From: JAVXCQ01 sp036659415
GTDB taxonomy: Bacteria > Bacillota > Negativicutes > Acidaminococcales > Acidaminococcaceae
DNA: 29,256 nucleotides
Assembly: GCA_036659415.1 (NCBI GenBank)
Contig: JAVXCQ010000022.1
Span: forward strand, 1-29,256
Direction: 5' to 3'
Part shown: piece after piece, positions 1 through 7,563 of the stretch
Position numbering within the stretch: the first letter of the stretch is position 1
Layout: each line of letters opens with the position of its first letter
Translations under genes and position numbers: made by a program
The notes under the pieces: model-generated
The model's database searches: none
Seen by the model: the letters and a program-made list of their open reading frames with translations, nothing else
What the model was told of the DNA's origin: nothing

Positions 1-22
1 TGTTTTTATCTTCCAAGCAACT

Positions 23-1408
23 TTAACTCTTAGCTAAACATTCGGCGTGTAGCTTTTTCATTTCGCTACGCATGAAAAACAAAACTAGCACGGCGGCCAC
101 TAAATCCGCAACTACTCCAGCGTAAAGAATGCCCATAAGGCCAAACCACAAAGGTAAAAGGAGAATAAGGGGGACTAATAAAATCATTTGCCGCAAAAGC
201 GACAAAATAGAAGCTTTCAAAGGTTGCCCAGTGGCTTGGAAATAGCTGGTACTAATTAGCTGAAAGCCGGCCGCAAACACCCCGCCCAAGAACACCCGCA
301 TACAAAGCACACCAAAAGCCATAAATTCTTCGCCATTGGAACCAAAAATTCGCAGAATTGGCTCCGGCAGCACCATGAAACAGAGCCAGCCTAATGTCGT
401 AATGGCCGTGGCAATACCCACGGCATATTTATAGGTTTCCAAAATACGACTGGGATTATTCGCTCCGCGATTAAAACCAATAATCGGTTGTGCGCCAATA
501 CCAATACCGATGCAAATGGAAATGATAATCATATTGATTTTCATCACAATACCCATAGCCGACAGGGCTAAGTCCCCACCTACCTGACTTAAATCGCCAT
601 AATATAGCAGGGAATGGTTCATGATGATTTGCAAAACTGTGGCCCCCAGTTGCACTAGACAACTAGAAGCGCCAATCGCCATAAAGCTCCGGCAAATATT
701 CCAATCAGGAGTCCAAAAGAGCTCCCGCCGTAAGCGCATTTTTCCTTGCTGCAAAAAATACCACAACAAGATTGACACCGTAAAAACTTGGGCAAAGGCT
801 GTGGCTAAAGCTGCTCCCCACACGCCCCAATGAAAGACAAAAATAAAAAGCGGTGCTAATACTACATTAACTAGTACTCCCCCCACCAAGGCATGCATGG
901 ACAATTGGGGGCTGCCGTCAGCTCGTGCCATATTGGACAAACTGACTAATAAAATGGTTAAAGGCGTAATTGCAATAATAATACCGCCAAATTCCTTGGA
1001 ATAGGTCATGGTATTGGCAGTAGCACCAAAAAAAGTCAGCAAGGGTTCCAAAAACATAAGTCCCCCTACGGCGAGAACAACCCCACTGACTACCGATACT
1101 AAGGTCGTAGTATTCAAAGCTTTTTCGGCGGCTAGTTCATTACCCTCACCTAATTTAATGGCCGCAAACGCACTGCTGCCGACGCCTAAAAGCGTACCCA
1201 GTGATAAAACAATCGTGGCAATCGGAAAAGCCACGGTCGTGGCGGCATTGCCTAAATAACCAACTGCTTGCCCAATAAAAATCTGGTCAATAATATTATA
1301 TAAGGAGTTTGCCAGCATGGAAATAATCGCTGGCCACGCAAACATCTTTAATAACTTACTAACTGGCTCCGTACCCAGAATGTTTTCTTCTTTGATAAAC
1401 TGTTCCAT
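23..1408 (-). CDS. MATE family multidrug/Na+ antiporter
   Basis: Predicted 461-residue inner-membrane exporter of the MATE family (MepA/DinF/NorM type), which expels cationic drugs or metabolites in exchange for Na+ or H+. The sequence is almost wholly hydrophobic with about 12 membrane segments arranged as two similar halves. The N-terminus (PVSKLLKMFAWPAIISML, then NIIDQIFIGQAVG) is the typical MATE opening, and the second half repeats this pattern. Length is normal for the family. The start is supported by a GGAGG ribosome site about 4-8 bases upstream. It is a single-gene unit with its own promoter and an 18-bp palindromic operator, so it is probably repressed by a regulator encoded elsewhere. 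The substrate cannot be read from the sequence. Confidence 0.93.
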   Translation of the reverse strand: MEQFIKEENILGTEPVSKLLKMFAWPAIISMLANSLYNIIDQIFIGQAVGYLGNAATTVAFPIATIVLSLGTLLGVGSSAFAAIKLGEGNELAAEKALNTTTLVSVVSGVVLAVGGLMFLEPLLTFFGATANTMTYSKEFGGIIIAITPLTILLVSLSNMARADGSPQLSMHALVGGVLVNVVLAPLFIFVFHWGVWGAALATAFAQVFTVSILLWYFLQQGKMRLRRELFWTPDWNICRSFMAIGASSCLVQLGATVLQIIMNHSLLYYGDLSQVGGDLALSAMGIVMKINMIIISICIGIGIGAQPIIGFNRGANNPSRILETYKYAVGIATAITTLGWLCFMVLPEPILRIFGSNGEEFMAFGVLCMRVFLGGVFAAGFQLISTSYFQATGQPLKASILSLLRQMILLVPLILLLPLWFGLMGILYAGVVADLVAAVLVLFFMRSEMKKLHAECLAKS

Positions 1409-1422
1409 CTTACCTCCTCAGG

Positions 1423-1440
1423 ACTGACTAATTAGTCAGT
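1423..1440. promoter_or_regulatory. 18-bp perfect palindrome, likely repressor operator
   Basis: ACTGACTAATTAGTCAGT is its own reverse complement. It lies between the predicted transcription start and the ribosome site of the MATE gene, where a bound dimer would block elongation or initiation. The length and symmetry resemble TetR- or MarR-family operators; which family binds is inference. No regulator gene is present beside it in this window. Confidence 0.7.
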
Positions 1441-1450
1441 GACGAGTTTT

Positions 1451-1479
1451 ATTGTAGGGCGAATGTTTAATAAAGTCAA
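1451..1479 (-). promoter_or_regulatory. sigma-70-type promoter of the MATE gene
   Basis: On the minus strand TTGACT, a 17-base spacer and TACAAT form a near-consensus promoter. The predicted start point falls just upstream of the palindromic operator. Confidence 0.75.
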
Positions 1480-1494
1480 GTGACTCCTACCTCG

Positions 1495-2091
1495 TTAGGG
1501 TAAGAATATTGGCAATAAAAATGGGATCAAGAGGGTTAAAATTAAACCATTAAGAAAAGCGTACATACCCATGTGAATATTGGTGTATTTAATAATCATC
1601 GGGAGCCCGGAGTCCATGGTTGCCGCTCCTGCCGGTGCAATTACCAGTAGTTTATTCCATTTCACTAAGAGTGGAATTAAAACAAAAGCCATCGTTTCTC
1701 GTAGCATATTCGCCAAAAAAGAAATTGTACCAATTTCTACGCTGTACATCGTACTAATGACTACGGAGGACAAGCTATACCAACCCAGTCCCGCTCCAAT
1801 TAACAAAGAATCTTGCACGCTTAGCCCGGTAAGCGAGGCCGAAGCCGCTGCTCCTAGTAAACTCCCTAGCATAATAGCGAGGGGAATACTTACGGCAAGC
1901 AAAATATTTTGCGGGTTACAGAATTTTTTTAAAAGGTGACGATTGCCGCCAATTTCTATGCCCGCTACCAGCACCATAAAAGAAAGGGCCGACATTAACA
2001 CCGTATCTAAGAGCGTTTTATCGCCTAAATTCAAAAAATAATAACCACCGGCAATCCCTGCCGTAATAAAACTAAGAATGGCGAAAATCAT
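1495..2091 (-). CDS. lysO: LysO family lysine exporter, C-terminal half
   Basis: A 198-residue membrane protein matching the C-terminal two thirds of the LysO/YbjE lysine exporter (DUF340 family), which in E. coli is one polypeptide of about 300 residues. It shows about six hydrophobic segments, a conserved GIEIGGNRHLL region and the GLGWYSLSSVVIS motif; the Glu in LRETMAFVLIP is a candidate for the intramembrane acidic residue needed for transport (inference). Its ATG overlaps the TGA of the preceding gene by ATGA, so the two are translationally coupled. Together the two products (100 + 198 residues) equal one normal LysO, so they probably assemble into one exporter. Lysine and its toxic analogue thialysine are the known substrates in E. 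coli. Confidence 0.85.
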   Translation of the reverse strand: MIFAILSFITAGIAGGYYFLNLGDKTLLDTVLMSALSFMVLVAGIEIGGNRHLLKKFCNPQNILLAVSIPLAIMLGSLLGAAASASLTGLSVQDSLLIGAGLGWYSLSSVVISTMYSVEIGTISFLANMLRETMAFVLIPLLVKWNKLLVIAPAGAATMDSGLPMIIKYTNIHMGMYAFLNGLILTLLIPFLLPIFLP

Positions 2092-2390
2092 TGACCATCA
2101 CCCTCTTCCATTTCCTGGTGCAGGAGGTGTTGAAACAATTTGGCTACCACAAACAATAACAGTACGCTACCGCCAATCACAAATAAGCTGATAATAACAC
2201 TTTTACCGCCTAAAACTGCCAAATTATCCAGTAACTCTGGGTCACAGCCAATTTTAGCGCCTAAACACCACAGCATAATAAATAAAGCGCCTGTCGCCCC
2301 ATGATTCAACCATTTTTTGGTTGTATAGCTAAAAAAATCACAACAACCCACAAGAATACCCAGTGTGATACAAATTAATAGTTGCACCAT
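2088..2390 (-). CDS. lysO: LysO family lysine exporter, N-terminal half
   Basis: A 100-residue membrane protein with three hydrophobic segments, matching the N-terminal third of LysO; the stretch ALFIMLWCLGAKIGCDPELL is characteristic of this family. The open frame extends to an ATG at 2405, but that codon sits inside a GGAGG motif (2399-2403) placed 8 bases before the ATG at 2390, so 2390 is the better start. It overlaps the C-terminal-half gene by 4 bases. A hairpin separates it from the upstream fakA-degV unit. It is split rather than broken: both frames are intact, both have ribosome sites, and separate small LysO subunits are known in other Firmicutes. Confidence 0.82.
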   Translation of the reverse strand: MVQLLICITLGILVGCCDFFSYTTKKWLNHGATGALFIMLWCLGAKIGCDPELLDNLAVLGGKSVIISLFVIGGSVLLLFVVAKLFQHLLHQEMEEGDGQ

Positions 2391-2414
2391 ATGCCCGTCC
2401 TCCATTAATCAAGA

Positions 2415-2437
2415 AGAGCCTCGCATGGCGAGGCTCT
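2415..2437 (-). terminator. hairpin terminator after fakA
   Basis: AGAGCCTCGC and GCGAGGCTCT form a perfect 10-bp stem with a 3-base loop, directly downstream of fakA. The U-tract after it on the minus strand (TCTTGATTAAT) is imperfect, so some read-through into lysO is possible. Confidence 0.7.
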
Positions 2438-2443
2438 AACAAT

Positions 2444-4066
2444 TTATTCGATTACTAACATCAACGGATACAGTGGCTGTCCTCCGTTTAAAACTTCTAC
2501 GTCCCATTCGGGATTAATTGCAGTCAGTACCGTAGCTGCTTGTTGAGCTAGGGGTAAAGCGGTCTGCTCGCCATAATACAAACTAATAAGCTCGCAGTCC
2601 TCTAGCGTCGCCAATTTAATGGTTGCTGCCAACACCGTTAATAAATCATCAGCGGCGACTACTATTTTATCCTCCACCAGACCTAAATATTGTCCTTTTT
2701 TAATGATTAACCCATTCACGTGGCTATCACGCACGGCAATACTAAGGGAGGCGTATCTAGCTGTTTGTGCCGCCTTTTGCATCGTGGAAATATTTTCATC
2801 CATAGTTTTGAGCGGATCAAATTTCGTCAGAGCGGCTAAGCCTTGAGCCAAATTAGTCGTAGGCACATAATGCACCTGCATTGCTCCCAAAAGTTTTTTT
2901 ACTTGTTGCACTGCTAGAATAATATTTTTATTGTTAGGCAGTAAAATGTACTGCTCCGCATTGCCGCGTTCAATGACATTGACAAAATCTTCTACCGGCG
3001 GGTTCATACTCTGTCCACCAAATAAAACTTCTTCTGCGCCAATACTATGCATAATTTCCGCAATCCCTGACCCTGCGGCTACAGAAAGCACAGCTACTCC
3101 CTTTTTCTCCGGTGGTAGTGGTCTAGCCACTGGGAGCGTGTTTGCCAGCTGTTGATCCATCATATTATCAATTTTAATGTCGTGTAGGGAACCCCACGTA
3201 AAAGCTTGTTGTAAAACTAGACCCGGGTTCTTAGAATGAATGTGGACTTTGACCACGTCCTCGGTCACGGCCACAATTAAGGAATTACCCAGATTTTCCA
3301 GAGCCTTCCGCACGGTCTTATCTTTAACCGTAGTGCCTTTGACAATGAATTCCGTACAATACGGAAATTGTAAATCAATCGGTTCACTAGTTAAAATAAT
3401 GGAGTCTGCCTCCGGCGGTGCTTGCGTCACCGTAATCCGTTCTCCTTGCAAGGCTGCCAGGCAACCTTCAAAAAACACCAGTAGCCCTTGACCACCGGCA
3501 TCAACGACACCGGCTTCTTTCAAGGCCGGCAATAAATCCGGCGTTCTTAACAGCTCTTCGTGACCTGATTCAATCGCCCGTTGCAAGACTGCGGCTAAGG
3601 CGACACCACTGCGCACAGCTTGCCGTGCTCCTTTAGCCATACCTTTGGCCACGGTTAAAATTGTTCCCTCCACGGGTTGTGCCACCGAGCGGTAAGCATA
3701 CAAAATTCCAAATTGGAAAGCTTTGCCAATCTCGTTATTACTAGCTTCGGCTTTACCCACTAGGCCTTTGCCGATACCGCGTAATAGTTGGGACAAAATC
3801 ACCCCTGAGTTCCCCCTGGCGCCCAAAATAGCACTGCGTGCGGCTACTTGCCCCACTTCAGAAACGGTAGCGTTTTTTAATTTGCCTACAGCTTTCGCCA
3901 CTGCTGCCATGGTATGCATCATATTAGTACCAGTATCCCCATCCGGCACCGGAAAAACGTTTAGATTATCAATCAACAAATAATTTTTTTCAAAACTTTG
4001 GTAAGCCCCCAATAACATGGCCTGCAATTGCGTTCCTGTTACTGTTGCCGCCTGTTTCATCCCCAT
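2444..4066 (-). CDS. fakA: fatty acid kinase catalytic subunit FakA (DAK2/DhaL domain)
   Basis: A 540-residue cytoplasmic protein of the FakA/YloV family. FakA phosphorylates fatty acids presented by a DegV-family (FakB) carrier so that they can enter phospholipid synthesis. The N-terminal DhaL/DAK2 kinase domain (about residues 10-210) carries NVFPVPDGDTGTNM, whose Asp cluster binds Mg-ATP, and RGNSGVILSQLLRG. A middle domain follows (about 220-320), and a C-terminal DegV-like FakA domain ends in GGQPLYPLMLVIE, the usual family ending. The length is normal. The gene starts 14 bases after the DegV-family gene, in the same unit, which supports a kinase-carrier pair. Confidence 0.92.
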   Translation of the reverse strand: MGMKQAATVTGTQLQAMLLGAYQSFEKNYLLIDNLNVFPVPDGDTGTNMMHTMAAVAKAVGKLKNATVSEVGQVAARSAILGARGNSGVILSQLLRGIGKGLVGKAEASNNEIGKAFQFGILYAYRSVAQPVEGTILTVAKGMAKGARQAVRSGVALAAVLQRAIESGHEELLRTPDLLPALKEAGVVDAGGQGLLVFFEGCLAALQGERITVTQAPPEADSIILTSEPIDLQFPYCTEFIVKGTTVKDKTVRKALENLGNSLIVAVTEDVVKVHIHSKNPGLVLQQAFTWGSLHDIKIDNMMDQQLANTLPVARPLPPEKKGVAVLSVAAGSGIAEIMHSIGAEEVLFGGQSMNPPVEDFVNVIERGNAEQYILLPNNKNIILAVQQVKKLLGAMQVHYVPTTNLAQGLAALTKFDPLKTMDENISTMQKAAQTARYASLSIAVRDSHVNGLIIKKGQYLGLVEDKIVVAADDLLTVLAATIKLATLEDCELISLYYGEQTALPLAQQAATVLTAINPEWDVEVLNGGQPLYPLMLVIE

Positions 4067-4080
4067 TCATTACACCCTTC

Positions 4081-4941
4081 CTATGCTTTTTTACGGCGTA
4101 AAAAAATTCCTATAACGCCAGGCCCTAGGTGAGCGGCCAAAACAGTGCCAATACCCGCTACTAAAATCGGCAAGTTCGGATATCTTTGTGCCAGTCCTGC
4201 CCGCAAAAACTCAGCGTCTGCCGAGGATTCTGCGTGTGCTACATACAAAGCCTCAAACGGAGCATATTGTGCGGATAAATCCAGCATTTTTTGCAAAAGT
4301 TTCTTTCTGGTTCTAATCTTATCAGCAATAGTGATTTCACCTTTTTTGTTAAGATGAATAATGGGCATAATTCCCAGTAAATTACCCACAAGTGACCCTA
4401 CAGCTCCAATTCTACCGCCTTTATACAAATAATCCAAAGTGGAAATAGTAAAAATGGTTTCTGTGCGTTGAGCTACATCTTGAGCGTACGCTTCAATTTC
4501 GTCCATGGTGACGCCCTCGTCGTTATAGTCCAAAACCGCCATCGCCATGCCGGCCAGTGCTGGTCCACAGGTTAAGCCATCAACAACACGAATATCAGCG
4601 GTAGGCACGTCTTCCATCACTTGCCGAGCTGCCAATCTGCCCGTCTGAATTGTGCCACTAAGCACGCCATCCAAAGCAATATACAAAACTTTTTTCCCTT
4701 GTTTAACCAAGGTGGTAAATAGATCTAAAAACTCGCCCAAGGGTGGTTGTGAGGTTTTGGGTAATTCGCCGCTGGCTTCCACCATGGCAAACATTTCAGC
4801 TAGTGGTTTATCTCCATCTCGCCATTCAATATTACCGTGCTGCACGGCCAAACGAATTTCGTGACAACGCGGATCGTCTTTCAAGGGAGTTTCTCCCAAA
4901 ATGGCAATGCTATCCAGCACAATATGCAGGTCATCTCGCAT
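4081..4941 (-). CDS. DegV family protein, probable fatty acid carrier (FakB-like)
   Basis: A protein of about 286 residues of the DegV family. Members bind one fatty acid in a deep pocket and hand it to FakA. Visible motifs are the N-terminal VLDSIAILG segment (usually DS in DegV proteins), TSQPPLGEF, which contains the conserved TSQP loop, the LSGTIQTGRLAA motif and the YKGGRIGAVGSLVGNLLGIMPI segment. The frame reaches back to 4971, but a GGAGG at 4949-4953 lies inside that extension and points to ATG codons at 4944 or 4941; 4941 has the better 7-base spacing. It sits immediately upstream of fakA with its own promoter. The ligand is inferred from family and context. Confidence 0.88.
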   Translation of the reverse strand: MRDDLHIVLDSIAILGETPLKDDPRCHEIRLAVQHGNIEWRDGDKPLAEMFAMVEASGELPKTSQPPLGEFLDLFTTLVKQGKKVLYIALDGVLSGTIQTGRLAARQVMEDVPTADIRVVDGLTCGPALAGMAMAVLDYNDEGVTMDEIEAYAQDVAQRTETIFTISTLDYLYKGGRIGAVGSLVGNLLGIMPIIHLNKKGEITIADKIRTRKKLLQKMLDLSAQYAPFEALYVAHAESSADAEFLRAGLAQRYPNLPILVAGIGTVLAAHLGPGVIGIFLRRKKA

Positions 4942-5004
4942 CATGTTGCCTCCTATAAGTTGGTATGTCAAAATGCGGTACTCTTACTGCCACAATTATC
5001 AATC

Positions 5005-5033
5005 ATTTTACCATACTTCTTAATTATTCCCAA
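5005..5033 (-). promoter_or_regulatory. promoter of the degV-fakA unit
   Basis: TTGGGA, a 17-base spacer and TAAAAT on the minus strand, about 60 bases before the chosen start codon. Confidence 0.5.
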
Positions 5034-5123
5034 ATGCGTGTGCTAGCTCCTGCTGGAACAAGTTTAACACTCGCAAGCGTTTTATTACTATAAAAGCGTT
5101 TTACATATTTATTATTGTAACAC

Positions 5124-5222
5124 AAAAAGTGACCAACAAGCAAAAAAGTGACCCCTCTTTGAGGGGTCACTAGGTAAATACTGGAAATTAACCGATAAGC
5201 TAACGGAGCCAAAAAAGTGACC
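5124..5222. repeat. three copies of AAAAAGTGACC around a terminator
   Basis: The same 11-base word, AAAAAGTGACC, occurs beginning at about 5125, 5143 and 5212, and its core GGTCACT occurs inverted at 5165-5171. The middle copy forms the 5' arm of the LCP-gene terminator. The other two copies have no visible partner. They may be remnants of local duplication. Confidence 0.55.
5142..5171 (-). terminator. intrinsic terminator of the LCP gene
   Basis: An 11-bp perfect stem (AGTGACCCCTC / GAGGGGTCACT) with a 3-base loop is followed on the minus strand by a run of six T. It is 68 bases past the LCP-family stop codon. Confidence 0.88.
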
Positions 5223-5238
5223 TTCGACCTAAACTCAC

Positions 5239-6669
5239 TTAATTGAAATCTTCGCCCACATAGACGATACCATCAACACCAGCCTCCGGGTCACGAACAA
5301 TTCTCAGCGAGTAGCTAAAAGGCAGGGAGGCCATCTTGCTCACTATAGCACCGTCGGCACTGGTAGCCACCACTTGCGTCACCGCACTGCGCTCACCTAC
5401 ACCGGTACTAACCACATAAAAGCCGGCACTCTCCGCCAAGCGTTCTGCTTTAGCGAGAACCCCATCGCCCTTACCGCTACAATTAATGATTTTAAGGCTT
5501 AAGGTACGTTTTTGCGTGTTCACTACCGGCGGGGTTGGGGTCTGTGGTACTGTCCCCTGTTCCACCCACGGTTTGGCTGGCTCGCCACTACCGGTCTTTT
5601 TCTCTTTGGTGCTACCTTCTTTATCCTCAAGCGTTGCCTTGCGTTGCAAATCCTTTAAGGTCGGTTTGCGGATAATCTTAATGTTTTTATCTGTTTTAGT
5701 GTCTTTCTTCACTTCAATTTCTTCATCAGGAACAACTTTTTTGTATTCAGCTTCGTATTTTTCAGCAGCAAGACGATATTTATCACTCATTTTCGCCCCT
5801 TGCATTTCTACCATTTGCTCACGCAAATCAGTCATATCCGGTACCCAGTAGCTCACTTCATCAATAAAGACCGGTTCCCCCGGCACCGTAGCCACACTAA
5901 GGCCATCTTGACTTTTCATGGTTTTGTGCATCGCCTTACCCATCATCGCCATATCGGTTAACGGCATATCGGTTTCAATCATGGACGACAGCTCATGAAT
6001 AAACGCCGGCACCTTGGTTAAGATTTGCGTAGAATTAATTTTATTATAAGCAGCGGCAATAAATTGTTGTTGACGTTTAATCCGTCCAATATCGCCCTCT
6101 TCATCACGATAGCGTACATATTGAATAGCTTTTTCCCCGTCCAAATGTTGGGGCCCAGCCTCCAAATCAATCACTAAATCATCATAGGGATCCTCGTAAT
6201 ACATAGCTTTTTCCACCACAATATCAATCCCGCCAATGGCATCAATAATGCGTTTAAAACCTTTGAAATCAATAACCACATAGTTATTAATCTGAATACC
6301 TAGAAATTCTTCTACGGTTTGTCTGGTGAGGCGATAACCACCATAAGCAAAGGCATGATTAATTTTATCCCAACCGTGTTTTGGTATTTTTACCATTGTA
6401 TCCCGGGGTACTGACAATAAGGAAACATGGTCGTTTTTAGAATCAAACATCACTACAAATAGCGTATCTGAACGCCCAGCATCGCCGCTACGTTCATCTA
6501 CCCCCATAACCACAATATTTTTCTTTAGGCTCAAGCGATCGCCTCTGCCCAAATCATCTAAAGACACCGAACCCATCAGCGGTTCCCCGGTAAAAAAGGC
6601 ATACAGCAAATAACCCACCGTGATTACTACGGCACAGCTAATAGCAATAAACTTACTTCCATATTTCAT
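5239..6669 (-). CDS. LytR-CpsA-Psr (LCP) family cell-envelope glycopolymer ligase
   Basis: A 476-residue membrane-anchored extracytoplasmic protein. LCP enzymes transfer lipid-linked glycopolymers onto peptidoglycan. One membrane helix (about residues 6-27) is followed by the LCP catalytic domain (about 50-230), with VMGVDERSGDAGRSDTL, LLSVPRDTMV and the Arg-rich YVRYRDEEGDIGRIKRQQQ motif that binds the pyrophosphate lipid. A charged, Lys/Glu- and Pro-rich linker (about 300-385) leads to a C-terminal LytR_C domain (about 390-476, starting near LSLKIINCSGKGDG). The linker is long but the architecture is known. The gene has its own promoter and terminator. In a diderm host the target polymer is not obvious, as classical teichoic acids would be unexpected. 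Confidence 0.92.
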   Translation of the reverse strand: MKYGSKFIAISCAVVITVGYLLYAFFTGEPLMGSVSLDDLGRGDRLSLKKNIVVMGVDERSGDAGRSDTLFVVMFDSKNDHVSLLSVPRDTMVKIPKHGWDKINHAFAYGGYRLTRQTVEEFLGIQINNYVVIDFKGFKRIIDAIGGIDIVVEKAMYYEDPYDDLVIDLEAGPQHLDGEKAIQYVRYRDEEGDIGRIKRQQQFIAAAYNKINSTQILTKVPAFIHELSSMIETDMPLTDMAMMGKAMHKTMKSQDGLSVATVPGEPVFIDEVSYWVPDMTDLREQMVEMQGAKMSDKYRLAAEKYEAEYKKVVPDEEIEVKKDTKTDKNIKIIRKPTLKDLQRKATLEDKEGSTKEKKTGSGEPAKPWVEQGTVPQTPTPPVVNTQKRTLSLKIINCSGKGDGVLAKAERLAESAGFYVVSTGVGERSAVTQVVATSADGAIVSKMASLPFSYSLRIVRDPEAGVDGIVYVGEDFN

Positions 6670-6703
6670 GTTTTTATCCCTTTCGGCTTTTTCATTACTC
6701 TTC

Positions 6704-6733
6704 AGTATAACAGTCCTGCGCTAACGCCGTCAA
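6704..6733 (-). promoter_or_regulatory. promoter of the LCP gene
   Basis: TTGACG, an 18-base spacer and TATACT on the minus strand, in the 74-base gap after the Nudix gene, so the LCP gene need not depend on read-through. Confidence 0.65.
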
Positions 6734-6743
6734 TTGCTTTTGC

Positions 6744-7388
6744 TTATAATTCGTGTTGTAGTCGATACAAAAAGCCGTGGAGAATTCTCGCTGTAATACC
6801 CCAAATCACATGACCTTCATATTCATAAAAATAAATATCATACTGCCGACGACGATTCCAAGCTTTGGGATACTGGGGCAAAAGTTCAAACGGAAAATCC
6901 TCCGTCGCTTTATTGGCCAGCTCCATACATGCGGTACGTGGTACTTGTTGGAGCAGGTAGGCTAACGGCACCATAAACACTTCTTGCACTTCCTCTGCAC
7001 TAGGTTGCACCTGTGTTAGGTCGTCAATCACTCCCACAAAAGGGTGGACAATAGGCCCCATATGCGTTACCAAATAGTCTAGTTCACCCAAGAGGCGAAT
7101 GGTCGTCGCCGGTAAATTCAATTCTTCACAGGTTTCCCTAACCGCTGTCATGGCGAGTCCCCCATCAGTTTCGTCCCGCTTGCCGCCCGGGAAACACACT
7201 TCCCCCGGTTGCCGGCTCAAAGAAGCTGCGCGCACTTCAAACAGCAAACAAGTCTGCCCGTTGTGGCGAACCAAAGGCACTAATACTGCCGCTTCCCATA
7301 ATTTGTCTGACATATCAATCCCGGCCGCACGCTTGCCGAGAATTGTTTTTATTTCTTCACAAAAGCCATCGGTGCAAACTTTATTCAT
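6744..7388 (-). CDS. Nudix hydrolase, CoA pyrophosphatase (NudL-like)
   Basis: A protein of about 214 residues resembling NudL/YeaB, which cleaves CoA and its derivatives to phosphopantetheine and 3',5'-ADP. The diagnostic FPGGKRDETD motif replaces the standard Nudix opening as in other CoA-type members, followed by AVRETCEEL of the Nudix box, which supplies the metal-binding Glu residues. The downstream GELDYLVTHMGPIVHPFVG region also fits this subfamily. The frame extends to an ATG at 7406 without a good ribosome site; AAAGGGTGA precedes the ATG at 7388, which I prefer. No operon partner is evident. Substrate assignment rests on family only. Confidence 0.83.
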   Translation of the reverse strand: MNKVCTDGFCEEIKTILGKRAAGIDMSDKLWEAAVLVPLVRHNGQTCLLFEVRAASLSRQPGEVCFPGGKRDETDGGLAMTAVRETCEELNLPATTIRLLGELDYLVTHMGPIVHPFVGVIDDLTQVQPSAEEVQEVFMVPLAYLLQQVPRTACMELANKATEDFPFELLPQYPKAWNRRRQYDIYFYEYEGHVIWGITARILHGFLYRLQHEL

Positions 7389-7411
7389 TACCGTCACCCT
7401 TTCCATACTCT

Positions 7412-7460
7412 TTTCATTTCTTCTGTCTTAATTTCGTTTTTCCTGCCTAAAGAAATGAAA
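7412..7460. repeat. 11-bp inverted repeat upstream of the Nudix gene
   Basis: TTTCATTTCTT (7412-7422) and AAGAAATGAAA (7450-7460) are perfect inverted repeats 27 bases apart, in the untranslated leader or promoter region of the Nudix gene. It could be a protein-binding site or a weak leader hairpin; I cannot tell which. Confidence 0.45.
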
Positions 7461-7471
7461 TTATTGTGAAA

Positions 7472-7509
7472 ATACCTAAGCCTGTGCTGCTAGCAGCTGG
7501 CTTAGGTAT
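7472..7509 (-). terminator. long hairpin, probable terminator of the symporter gene
   Basis: ATACCTAAGCC pairs with GGCTTAGGTAT (11 bp) and the interior GCTGCTAGCAGC is itself a perfect palindrome, giving an extended hairpin. On the minus strand it is followed by TTTTCACAATAATTTC, a moderate U-tract. It lies 54 bases after the symporter stop. Confidence 0.72.
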
Positions 7510-7563
7510 GAAAGAAACAAAAAGTATTTGATTGGGTAGCGTTAAATCCAGTAAAGGCTAGGC

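Noticed and set aside
1495..2405. lysO as a frameshifted pseudogene
   Set aside because: Both halves have their own start and ribosome site and end cleanly, and two-gene LysO is known in Firmicutes.
5024..5212. 62-residue minus-strand frame between degV and the LCP gene
   Set aside because: It spans the LCP terminator and the degV promoter and has no ribosome site.
5486..5851. 121-residue plus-strand frame opposite the LCP gene linker
   Set aside because: Shadow of the Lys/Glu-rich linker; no start context and no recognisable motif.
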